Shown here in pieces: positions 1 to 5,838 of a stretch of 16,153 nt of DNA. How positions within the stretch are numbered: the stretch's first letter is position 1; the number at the start of each line of letters is the position of its first letter. Position numbers and translations under genes: made by a program. The notes under the pieces are model-generated. The model did not search any database. It was not told where the DNA came from and saw only the letters and a list, made by a program, of their open reading frames with translations. Origin of the DNA: Puniceispirillum sp965657105 (GTDB taxonomy: Bacteria > Pseudomonadota > Alphaproteobacteria > Puniceispirillales > Puniceispirillaceae); contig NZ_CBFHNB010000054.1 of NCBI RefSeq assembly GCF_965657105.1, positions 1 to 16,153 on the forward strand, read 5' to 3'.

Positions 1-236
1 TCAAGCGTTGCGGCGGGAACATTCTCAAATTCACTGGTGATCACATCGACTGAATCGGCAAAGCCTATTAATGCATCATGGTCATCATAAGCCGCTTCGG
101 TTGCGGCAAAAGCAATATCGCCAGCTGGGCTGTTGCTGGCATCAGGGGCAAAAATATGGGCCTTTATGCCAAGCTGGGCGGCGGCAATTGCCAGCATTCG
201 GCCTAGCTGCCCACTTCCCAATATGCCGATAATCAT
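1..236 (-). CDS. purK: PurK, 5-(carboxyamino)imidazole ribonucleotide synthase (5' part only)
   Basis: PurK uses ATP and bicarbonate to carboxylate AIR to N5-CAIR, the step just before PurE in purine synthesis. Only the first 78 codons are present; the gene runs off the left edge. The visible protein starts MIIGILGSGQLGRMLAIAAA, which carries the family's N-terminal GxGQLGRM nucleotide-fold motif (residues 7-14). Near the edge is TSEFENVP, another conserved PurK segment. The ATG (236-234) overlaps the purE stop codon as ATGA, so the two genes are probably translationally coupled. The ATP-grasp domain lies outside the window, so completeness cannot be judged. The identification is firm because of both the motifs and the purE neighbour. 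Confidence 0.93.
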   Translation of the reverse strand, partial: MIIGILGSGQLGRMLAIAAAQLGIKAHIFAPDASNSPAGDIAFAATEAAYDDHDALIGFADSVDVITSEFENVPAATL

Positions 237-745
237 TCGGGTATTTCCGCGACATTGGCTGTTTGAGAGTCACGCCATGCAATCAAGCGTTGTGATAAGG
301 CGCTATCCTGAAGCGCTAGTATCTGCGTTGCCAGTAAAGCGGCATTTTTGGCACCAGCAACGCCGATCGCCAGGGTTCCTACAGGGACCCCAGCAGGCAT
401 CTGGACGATTGACAATAATGAATCCATTCCCTTTAGCGCCGCTGATTCAACCGGCACCCCAAGCACAGGTAAATGCGTATGCGCGGCAATCATGCCTGGC
501 AGATGCGCAGCGCCACCTGCGCCAGCTATGATAACAGCAAAGCCATTTTCATGGGCAGTTTCAGCAAACGCTGCTAAACGGGTAGGTGTACGATGTGCCG
601 AAATGATTTTGGTGTCATGCGTTACCCCAAGCTCCTCAAGTAATGACGCTGTTTCCTGCATGGTTTTCCAGTCAGACTGGCTGCCCATGCAGATAGCTAC
701 CTTAGCAAGGGTAGAAGATGCCGAAGATGGGGTGCTACTGGCCAT
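233..745 (-). CDS. purE: PurE, N5-carboxyaminoimidazole ribonucleotide mutase
   Basis: PurE converts N5-CAIR to CAIR in de novo purine synthesis in the cytoplasm. The 170-residue protein has the class I PurE motifs in order: GSQSDW (21-26), SAHRTP (49-54, with the likely catalytic His51), GAGGAAHLPGM (75-85), and the stretch from PVESAALKGMDSLLSIVQMP through GTLAIGVAGAKNAALLA (98-139). The first dozen residues (MASSTPSSASST) are a Ser/Ala-rich extension before the Rossmann-like core, so the protein is slightly longer than the shortest family members. The ATG at 745 is used because no longer in-frame start is evident; its ribosome binding site is weak. It overlaps purK by four bases and lies 46 bases after the DUF465 gene, suggesting one operon. 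Confidence 0.97.
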   Translation of the reverse strand: MASSTPSSASSTLAKVAICMGSQSDWKTMQETASLLEELGVTHDTKIISAHRTPTRLAAFAETAHENGFAVIIAGAGGAAHLPGMIAAHTHLPVLGVPVESAALKGMDSLLSIVQMPAGVPVGTLAIGVAGAKNAALLATQILALQDSALSQRLIAWRDSQTANVAEIPE

Positions 746-791
746 GTCATACTCACGTCGTTATTAAATCAGACAGTTTGGGCAATCGGAA

Positions 792-1001
792 TTAGGCGAT
801 AATATCAGGAAGAATGCCAGTTTTGAGTTTAGTGATTTCGTCTTTTAAGATGAGTTTACGCTTTTTCAGCCTTTGTAATTTCAGCTGGTCAAAGGGTTTG
901 TCATCGCCCAACCGTTCAATCACTTCGTCAAGGTCACGATGTTCGCTTTCAAGCTGGTAAAGCTGATTAGCCAAAGCCGCCTTTTGCTGTGCTCTTTCCA
1001 T
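792..1001 (-). CDS. DUF465 (YdcH-like) small coiled-coil protein
   Basis: This 69-residue, highly charged, helix-forming protein matches the DUF465/YdcH pattern: LESEHRDLDEVIERL near residues 17-31, then LQRLKKRKLILKDEITKL and a C-terminal PDIIA. The heptad-like spacing of leucines suggests a short helical hairpin or coiled coil. The molecular role of the family is not established. An AAGGAG ribosome binding site (1021-1016) lies upstream of the ATG and supports the start at 1001. It sits between trcR (58-base gap upstream) and purE (46-base gap downstream). I recall a DUF465 gene next to purE in other alphaproteobacteria, so the arrangement looks normal. Confidence 0.88.
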   Translation of the reverse strand: MERAQQKAALANQLYQLESEHRDLDEVIERLGDDKPFDQLKLQRLKKRKLILKDEITKLKTGILPDIIA

Positions 1002-1059
1002 CGTTACGAAACCGTCTCCTTAGGTGAATGCGTCTAAAAATACGCTCTAATTACTGGGT

Positions 1060-1626
1060 TTATGGAAGCTCGGTCATATTTGAAAGCTGTTCTTCGGAAT
1101 GCGGCGAACCACCAGCCTTTTCAATAGCAGCATCAAGGTCGGTCTGGGCACAAAGCCCAAGCATAGCAGGATGTTTTGCTGTGATATTGGCGATATTCCA
1201 ATGCGATTTTTCACGAATTTTACCAATGGTTTCCTTTGTCGTACCAATCAGCTTGATAATCTGGGTATCTTTCAGCTCAGGGTGATGCTTGCATAGCCAA
1301 GCAATGCCGTCAGGCTTATCACCACGTCGCGCTACAGGCACATAGCGTGGGCCCTTAGTGCGCCGGTTTGGCGTTGGCAGATCAGATGTCGCCAGAACAA
1401 GACGACCAGTGCTATCAGCCTGACAGCGGTCAAGCTCATGTTGTGTTATCTGGCCATTTTGAACTGGATCATATCCCTGAATACCGATGCCGGCTTCGCC
1501 ATCGGCGATAGATTGCACTTCAAGAACGTGAAGATTGCAGAAATCGCCAATCTGTTCAAATGACAGACTGGTATTATCAATAAGCCAGACGGCAGTTGCT
1601 TTGGGCATAAGAAGCTGGGTCATCAT
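1060..1626 (-). CDS. trcR: TrcR / DUF1013 cell-cycle transcription regulator
   Basis: This 188-residue protein matches the alphaproteobacterial DUF1013 family, named TrcR after work in Caulobacter showing that it associates with RNA polymerase and affects cell-cycle transcription. Diagnostic stretches are LMPKATAVWLIDNTSLSFEQIGDFC (6-30), LEVQSIADGEAGIGIQGYDP (35-54), GPRYVPVARRGDKPDGIAWL (92-111) and IIKLIGTTKETIGKIREKSHWN (123-144). Two segments, near 20-42 and 118-140, look like helix-turn-helix units; that is my reading, not a demonstrated fold. ATGs at 1626 and 1623 are both possible, and AAAGG at 1637-1633 suits either. It heads the minus-strand unit trcR - DUF465 - purE - purK. The link to purine genes may be positional only. 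Confidence 0.9.
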   Translation of the reverse strand: MMTQLLMPKATAVWLIDNTSLSFEQIGDFCNLHVLEVQSIADGEAGIGIQGYDPVQNGQITQHELDRCQADSTGRLVLATSDLPTPNRRTKGPRYVPVARRGDKPDGIAWLCKHHPELKDTQIIKLIGTTKETIGKIREKSHWNIANITAKHPAMLGLCAQTDLDAAIEKAGGSPHSEEQLSNMTELP

Positions 1627-1713
1627 ATCCTACCTTTGGTGCGTCGGTACACTGCGAAAGTTCTGTGCAGCCCGTCGCGCCGTTGTTACAAACATAACTG
1701 GAAACGTGGCTAT

Positions 1714-1742
1714 AGTATAAGCTGGTTTGAAACGCAATGCAA
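1714..1742 (-). promoter_or_regulatory. Sigma-70-like promoter for trcR
   Basis: On the minus strand there is a TTGCAT -35 element (1742-1737), a 17-base spacer and a TATACT -10 element (1719-1714). Both hexamers are close to consensus and the spacing is optimal. Transcription would start near 1707, leaving a leader of about 80 bases before the trcR start. It faces away from the plus-strand promoter proposed at 1752-1781, so the 197-base gap appears to hold two divergent promoters. This is a sequence match only. Confidence 0.55.
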
Positions 1743-1751
1743 AGCCTGCCT

Positions 1752-1781
1752 TTGACGTGTCTTGGAAAAATGCACATTATA
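1752..1781 (+). promoter_or_regulatory. Possible sigma-70-like promoter for DUF1192-bdhA
   Basis: TTGACG (1752-1757) is a near-consensus -35 element, followed after 17-18 bases by the AT-rich CATTATATA stretch (1775-1783), which offers ATTATA as a -10 element. The predicted start lies about 35 bases before the DUF1192 ATG. It is back to back with the trcR promoter, so one bound factor could affect both genes. The -10 match is imperfect, so confidence is modest. Confidence 0.4.
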
Positions 1782-1823
1782 TACAAAGACTGCTGTGTGT
1801 GGGAAAACTAAACGGACTGTATC

Positions 1824-2012
1824 ATGGAAGATGAACTCGAAAAGTTGAAACCAGCTGGCCTGCCTGCGGATATGCAAAGCTGGAATATTGAAGATTTACA
1901 AAATTATATTGCGCATATGGAAGCTGAAATAATACAGGCAAAGGCTTTGATAGCTGATAAGGGTGCCATCAATGCTGCCGCTGATGCCTTATTTGGCAAA
2001 GGCAACGAATGA
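1824..2012 (+). CDS. DUF1192 family small protein
   Basis: This 62-residue acidic protein fits the alphaproteobacterial DUF1192 family: a short N-terminal segment (MEDELEKLKPAG), a helical central stretch (IEDLQNYIAHMEAEIIQAKALIADK, about 27-51) and the typical ending AADALFGKGNE. The family has no established function; its central helix could form a coiled coil. The stop codon overlaps the bdhA start as ATGA (2009-2012), implying coupled translation with the dehydrogenase. No strong ribosome binding site is visible before the ATG. DUF1192 and DUF1013 genes lie close together in other alphaproteobacteria as I recall it, so the divergent pair here looks conserved rather than accidental. Confidence 0.83.
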   Translation: MEDELEKLKPAGLPADMQSWNIEDLQNYIAHMEAEIIQAKALIADKGAINAAADALFGKGNE

Positions 2013-2791
2013 TGGGGGCTCAGCACGCGCTGATCACGGGCGCAACGTCAGGCATCGGACTGGCTATAGCACGGCGTCTGGCAGGTCAGGGTATGAACAT
2101 CACCATAAGCGGCCTTGGCACCGCCAAAGATATTGCGGCTATATGCGATAGCCTTATGGGGGCTGGTGCGCTTATGGCAACGCATGATCCGGCTGATATG
2201 CGTGACCCGCTGGCGGTGCGCAAGATGATCGATAACGCCGCTGAACGCTTTGGCGGTATCGGCATTCTGGTCAATAATGCGGGTATTCAGCATGTGGCAG
2301 CGGTGACAGCGTTTCCGATTGATAAATGGGATGATGTGCTGGCGATAAATCTGTCAGCAGTCTTTCACGCTTCGGCCGCGGCGGCGGTGCATATGGTGAC
2401 GGCAGGCTGGGGACGAATCATTAATATTTCGTCAGTGCATGGTCTTGTCGCGTCACCAGATAAGGCGGCTTATGTTGCGGCAAAGCATGGGGTGATTGGT
2501 CTGACCAAGACGATGGCACTTGAACATGCACGCGGTGCCATTACGGTTAATGCGATCTGCCCTGGATGGGTAAAAACACCGCTGGTTGAACAACAGATTG
2601 CGGCACGCGCCAAAGCATCTGGAACATCATTTGACGAAGAAGCCAATAGGCTTGTTGCTGATAAAATGCCAAGCTGGACATTCACCGATGCTGACGATGT
2701 GGCCGCGGCGGTGCAGTTTTTATGCGGGCCAGCATCGGCCAGCATAACGGGCACGTCATTGATTATGGATGGTGGCTGGACAGCACAATAA
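2009..2791 (+). CDS. bdhA: D-3-hydroxybutyrate dehydrogenase (SDR family)
   Basis: This cytoplasmic enzyme interconverts D-3-hydroxybutyrate and acetoacetate with NAD(H), in ketone-body or polyhydroxybutyrate turnover. The 260-residue protein is a classical short-chain dehydrogenase: TGATSGIG (10-17) binds the cofactor, NNAG lies at 89-92, and Asn114, Ser142, Tyr155 and Lys159 form the catalytic set. The substrate-pocket residues I recall for the Pseudomonas fragi enzyme fall at the same numbers here: Gln94, His144, Lys152, Trp187, Gln196 and Trp257. That agreement separates it from the many generic SDR enzymes. The start overlaps the DUF1192 stop; a second ATG directly follows (2012), so the true start may be one codon later. 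No polyhydroxybutyrate synthase or depolymerase gene is nearby. Confidence 0.93.
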   Translation: MMGAQHALITGATSGIGLAIARRLAGQGMNITISGLGTAKDIAAICDSLMGAGALMATHDPADMRDPLAVRKMIDNAAERFGGIGILVNNAGIQHVAAVTAFPIDKWDDVLAINLSAVFHASAAAAVHMVTAGWGRIINISSVHGLVASPDKAAYVAAKHGVIGLTKTMALEHARGAITVNAICPGWVKTPLVEQQIAARAKASGTSFDEEANRLVADKMPSWTFTDADDVAAAVQFLCGPASASITGTSLIMDGGWTAQ

Positions 2792-2810
2792 ACCCGTCAG
2801 GATACAGACG

Positions 2811-3182
2811 TTAACTGTCAGTTTTGGCGGTCTTGGGCAATGGCAGCATCCAGTCGGGCAAAGCTAGCTGTGCAGCATGACCATCAATGGTAAGTGATGG
2901 TTTCTGGCCAGAGTCTTGAATCATATGCAGATCACTTAGTTTTATAAGTCCAAGCGTTATGGCACCACCAGCTGGCAGTGGTGTCATGGATTTGCAGTGA
3001 CCAATCACGGCGTCATCAAGCATAATATCTGCTGATGGTTCTGGCATCGCGTCGATCATGAAAGGTGCTAGTCGTCGCTTAACCAACCCACGGTAATGCG
3101 TGCGTGCGGTGACCTCTTGACCGATATAACAGCCTTTACCAAAATCCACCGCATCAAGATGATCCAGACCAGATTCCAGCAT
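2811..3182 (-). CDS. ygfZ: YgfZ/GcvT-like folate-binding protein, C-terminal part (frame-split gene)
   Basis: This 123-residue frame carries the second half of a YgfZ-family protein, which helps assemble or repair iron-sulfur clusters using a tetrahydrofolate-binding, GcvT-like fold. It begins MLESGLDHLDAVDF and runs straight into the signature KGCYIGQEVTARTHYRG, including the conserved cysteine of the KGCYxGQE motif. The N-terminal part lies in another frame (3182-3730). The two frames meet at TGATG: the upstream TGA (3184-3182) and this ATG (3182-3180) share one base. There is no ribosome binding site for this ATG, so independent translation would depend on re-initiation. A TTG at 3185 is an alternative start. 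More likely one base is missing (in nature or in the read) and the two parts are one gene. Confidence 0.8.
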   Translation of the reverse strand: MLESGLDHLDAVDFGKGCYIGQEVTARTHYRGLVKRRLAPFMIDAMPEPSADIMLDDAVIGHCKSMTPLPAGGAITLGLIKLSDLHMIQDSGQKPSLTIDGHAAQLALPDWMLPLPKTAKTDS

Positions 3183-3730
3183 CAAAGCGCGTTCTGGGGA
3201 AGATCAAGCGCACCTTGCGGTATGGCTTTTGCAATACGGATCGCATGCCATTCATCGATGGTTCCGGATGTTGCGCCTTGGTCGCTTAGCACTGTTTGGG
3301 CATCACTACCCAGATATCGATAACCAAGTGCGTCATCCCGCCTATCGACAAACAGGTGCGGCATAGGTTGAGGAGCCATATCTAGCTGCCACCAGATATG
3401 GCAGTCAATATCATCGCGCTTTTCGATTGTAACAGGTCGCCGCAGACGGTATCGGCGCAATCGCGTATAAAGATCATCGCGGCGATTTGCCTCGCATTGA
3501 AGAAGCAATTCATCTTGGCCGGTTCGATAGATCATAAAATCGATTAACACACGACCTTGCGGGGTCAAAAGCGCGCCTTGACGCATGGCACCACTATCCA
3601 AGGTTTCAACATTAGCCGTGATGATTGATTGCAGGAAATCAACCGCATCGCTACCAGCAATGGCAATGAAGCCCATGTCGGGCAAAGGTGCAAAAACGCT
3701 GTTTTTTGAAGTATCCATCATTTTGTTCAT
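3182..3730 (-). CDS. ygfZ: YgfZ/GcvT-like folate-binding protein, N-terminal part (frame-split gene)
   Basis: This frame encodes about 182 residues of the YgfZ N-terminal half. It begins near FAPLPDMGFIAIAGSDAVDFLQSIITANVETL, the family's usual opening, continues through QGALLTPQGRVLIDFMIYR, and ends at EWHAIRIAKAIPQGALDLPQNAL just before the expected KGCYxGQE region. I place the start at the ATG at 3730 because the open frame further upstream overlaps the exported-protein gene and looks unlike YgfZ; ATGs at 3721 and 3718 are also possible. It follows that gene by 19 bases. The TGA at 3184-3182 interrupts the family sequence. A one-base shift (-1) just before it restores both the reading frame and the expected spacing between the Asp of the ALDLP segment and the Glu of MLESGL. 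Confidence 0.8.
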   Translation of the reverse strand: MNKMMDTSKNSVFAPLPDMGFIAIAGSDAVDFLQSIITANVETLDSGAMRQGALLTPQGRVLIDFMIYRTGQDELLLQCEANRRDDLYTRLRRYRLRRPVTIEKRDDIDCHIWWQLDMAPQPMPHLFVDRRDDALGYRYLGSDAQTVLSDQGATSGTIDEWHAIRIAKAIPQGALDLPQNAL

Positions 3731-3749
3731 ACCGTTATCGGCAAACCTA

Positions 3750-4277
3750 TCAGTCCACAAAGTCAACATTGCCAGCGAAGGGCGCAATATAAAAACGCCG
3801 TTTGCTAGCCCAGAAACAACGATCTTCATCAGGCCATATTTCCCGATAATCAGGCATGTCACTGAAATAGAAAAGCTGTTTGCATCCTAGAAACCTGACA
3901 GTAAAGCTGGCTGTATCCATTTTAAGCTGGCCACGATCCTGGGACGTGACCGCAATCGCTGCCCGATCACGGCGGAAGCATTGCCCAACTTTTTCACCTC
4001 GGCATGCAGTTTCGTTGGACTCGGTGATGCGCACATAATTCAAGCGGCCATTGGTGAAGGTGAAACCTTCATCATCAAACATTTTGCATCCATCATCAGG
4101 TGCCCGCTGACGCTGGGCAAATTCACAAGAAAACCAGACCCCTTGCCATTTATCCAGTAGATTGGACGCACTCGCAGAACGCATCGCGCCTAAAGACAGC
4201 ACTAACATCAGCAGACTTGCCAAAAGAATGCGGCTATATGTTTTACCACTATTAGCATGTATTTTATCTACAAGCAT
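3750..4277 (-). CDS. Exported six-cysteine protein of unknown function
   Basis: I do not recognise this 175-residue protein. Its N-terminus reads as a signal peptide: a short polar segment with lysines and an arginine, a hydrophobic core (ILLASLLMLVLSLGA, about 17-31), and a small-residue cleavage region (SASAS, about 34-38). There is no lipobox cysteine at the cleavage site, so a periplasmic or secreted soluble protein is more likely than a lipoprotein. The mature part has six cysteines (51, 64, 92, 100, 132, 154), enough for three disulfides, and several aromatic residues, which suggests a compact oxidised domain. AGGG at 4286-4283 supports the ATG at 4277. It lies between the MFS gene (51-base gap) and ygfZ (19 bases), probably co-transcribed, but the neighbours do not reveal its role. 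Confidence 0.72.
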   Translation of the reverse strand: MLVDKIHANSGKTYSRILLASLLMLVLSLGAMRSASASNLLDKWQGVWFSCEFAQRQRAPDDGCKMFDDEGFTFTNGRLNYVRITESNETACRGEKVGQCFRRDRAAIAVTSQDRGQLKMDTASFTVRFLGCKQLFYFSDMPDYREIWPDEDRCFWASKRRFYIAPFAGNVDFVD

Positions 4278-4328
4278 TATAAGCCCTAATTGTTATGACT
4301 GACTGATCAGTTTCATATATCAGATTTA

Positions 4329-5615
4329 TCAGCCCTTACGGAAATGTCCAAGAACGATCATTGATGATATTTGCGCGAATATGGCAATCATCGCGCATGA
4401 TCCCAAAATCATTTCCAAGCCACCACCAAGATCGATCATGAGCCCTAATATCATTGGCGATAGCGCTGAACCAAACACGCTGATTGGCAGAAAAATTGCT
4501 TTTATTTCGCCAAGATAGCGGGTTCCATAGGCTTCGGCAATGATCGCTGTCGTCGCGGCATTTGGGGTGCCGCCAGCAAGGCCAAATAACATAAAGAACA
4601 CAGAAACCCCCATCACATTATCTGCAAAATATAAGCAGATACAGGCTAGTGCCGTTGGTAACATTGTATAGGGGGCAACACGTCGCGCGGTAAAGCGGTC
4701 AACAAGCTGACCTGCGACCAGTGATCCAATCACCGCAAACACAGCGTAGAGTACGTAATTGGCCGTCCAGCTGGCAAGTGATACATTTTTCACTTCTGCC
4801 AGATAAATCTGATGAAACATCACGCCTGTCAGAACATAAGACGGGACAGCGGTCAGCCACATTGACCCGAACCAGAAGGTTTTGTGGCGTATAACATCGC
4901 GGCGTCGCCAATGCCGCCCATCAAAACCAGCATCATTACCAAAGACATTTTGGTCTTGGACATCATCTTCATACTTGGCGGTGGCATCTTTTTGATTGCT
5001 AAGCCCTTCTAGTCCGCCACCATCCTGCAAGGGTGTGCGTTGGGTCAGATAGCGCAGAAATGGCGCCAAAATAAATAGCGCCGCAAAAGGTAAAATCATC
5101 CAGATTGTGCGCCAATCAATAAACAGCATCATTGTAACGACACTAACCGGGGCGATAGATTCCCCCAGCGTATGGCCAAGCTGGGCAATCGATAGCGCCC
5201 GTCCTCGTGCGCTGATATAACGCCGGGCAATGGCCGTTGCATAAGTGTGCGTTGTCATGCCCTGGCCAAACAGGCGTAACATGAACAACCCGATCAAGAG
5301 CATTGTAACTGACTGCACTTGGCTAAAGAATAACGCCGCGCCAGACAGTGATATCAGCACCATCAAGGCCAGCTTTTCCACCCGCATTATGTCGGCAAGC
5401 TTGCCAAGCCAGAGCAGGGTGATCGCGCTGGCTGTCGTGGCTATCGCATAATAGATACCAAAGTCACCGTGGCTAAGCGCTAATGCGTTACGTATATCGC
5501 TGGAAAAAAGCGAGATGAAAAAGGTCTGCCCAAGCGATGAAAACAGCGCCATGAGTAACCCAAACAGCAAAAATCGCCATTCGATTGTCAAAAAGTCACG
5601 CGTTGAAATTTTCAT
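4329..5615 (-). CDS. Major facilitator superfamily transporter
   Basis: This 428-residue inner-membrane protein has about twelve hydrophobic segments in two groups of six, as expected for an MFS carrier. The first six lie between about 13 and 190 and the last six between about 240 and 422. Between helices 2 and 3 the loop GKLADIMRVEKL matches the MFS motif A (G-x-L-x-D). The two halves are joined by a hydrophilic loop of about 50 residues (190-240), rich in Asp, Gly and Gln. The substrate cannot be told from sequence. It is divergent from clpB across a 220-base gap and is followed by the exported-protein gene. No convincing ribosome binding site precedes the ATG at 5615, and no longer in-frame start is evident. 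Confidence 0.87.
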   Translation of the reverse strand: MKISTRDFLTIEWRFLLFGLLMALFSSLGQTFFISLFSSDIRNALALSHGDFGIYYAIATTASAITLLWLGKLADIMRVEKLALMVLISLSGAALFFSQVQSVTMLLIGLFMLRLFGQGMTTHTYATAIARRYISARGRALSIAQLGHTLGESIAPVSVVTMMLFIDWRTIWMILPFAALFILAPFLRYLTQRTPLQDGGGLEGLSNQKDATAKYEDDVQDQNVFGNDAGFDGRHWRRRDVIRHKTFWFGSMWLTAVPSYVLTGVMFHQIYLAEVKNVSLASWTANYVLYAVFAVIGSLVAGQLVDRFTARRVAPYTMLPTALACICLYFADNVMGVSVFFMLFGLAGGTPNAATTAIIAEAYGTRYLGEIKAIFLPISVFGSALSPMILGLMIDLGGGLEMILGSCAMIAIFAQISSMIVLGHFRKG

Positions 5616-5708
5616 GGGTGCTGATCGTTTGATACTTGGAAACTGTTTATATGCTTCATCATAGGCAAGATTTTATGCGCAAGATAGAAGATTAATGATG
5701 TTTCAAAT

Positions 5709-5737
5709 ATTGAAATATGAAAGGCATATTCCTATGT
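5709..5737 (+). promoter_or_regulatory. RpoH-type heat-shock promoter for clpB
   Basis: ATTGAAA (5709-5715) and CCTATGT (5731-5737) are separated so that 18 bases lie between TTG and CCTAT. This fits the alphaproteobacterial heat-shock pattern as I recall it, CTTG - 17/18 bases - CYTATnT, with one mismatch in the first base. Transcription would start near 5744-5746, giving a leader of about 90 bases. clpB is a standard member of the RpoH (sigma-32) regulon, so match and context agree. It remains a sequence prediction. Confidence 0.55.
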
Positions 5738-5764
5738 CTCTTTCATGAAGACATAAATGAGGAT

Positions 5765-5814
5765 GTTGCCGGATTCCGGCCACCGATAGGTGCGCCAGTC
5801 TTTCGTCTGGCAAC
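5765..5814 (+). promoter_or_regulatory. Strongly folding leader of clpB mRNA
   Basis: The 5' leader can form a long two-part hairpin. An outer stem pairs GTTGCCGGAT (5765-5774) with GTCTGGCAAC (5805-5814): ten pairs, two of them G-U. Inside it GGCCACC (5778-5784) pairs with GGTGCGCC (5789-5796) around a GATA loop with one bulged base. The structure ends 13 bases before the ribosome binding site (AAGGTGAT, 5826-5833). No U-run follows, so it is not a standard terminator. The inner CACC (5781-5784) could instead pair with GGTG of the ribosome binding site (5828-5831), but only over four bases. The pairing is visible in the sequence; a regulatory role, such as heat sensing or mRNA stability, is inference. 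Confidence 0.4.
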
Positions 5815-5838
5815 CCGCTATAAAAAAGGTGATGCGTG

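Noticed and set aside
133..767. Plus-strand open frames of 132 and 139 codons opposite purE and purK
   Set aside because: The minus-strand purE and purK carry all expected motifs; these frames are complementary-strand artefacts.
1577..1786. A 69-codon minus-strand frame in the trcR upstream region
   Set aside because: It covers the proposed trcR promoter and overlaps the start of trcR in another frame. It has no clear ribosome binding site and resembles no known protein.
3731..3862. A longer ygfZ start at 3862
   Set aside because: The extra 44 codons overlap the exported-protein gene in another frame and do not resemble a YgfZ N-terminus; the ATG at 3730 fits the family.
5761..5820. A terminator or attenuator in the clpB leader
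   Set aside because: The hairpin is strong but is followed by an A-run rather than a U-run, so intrinsic termination on the plus strand is not expected.
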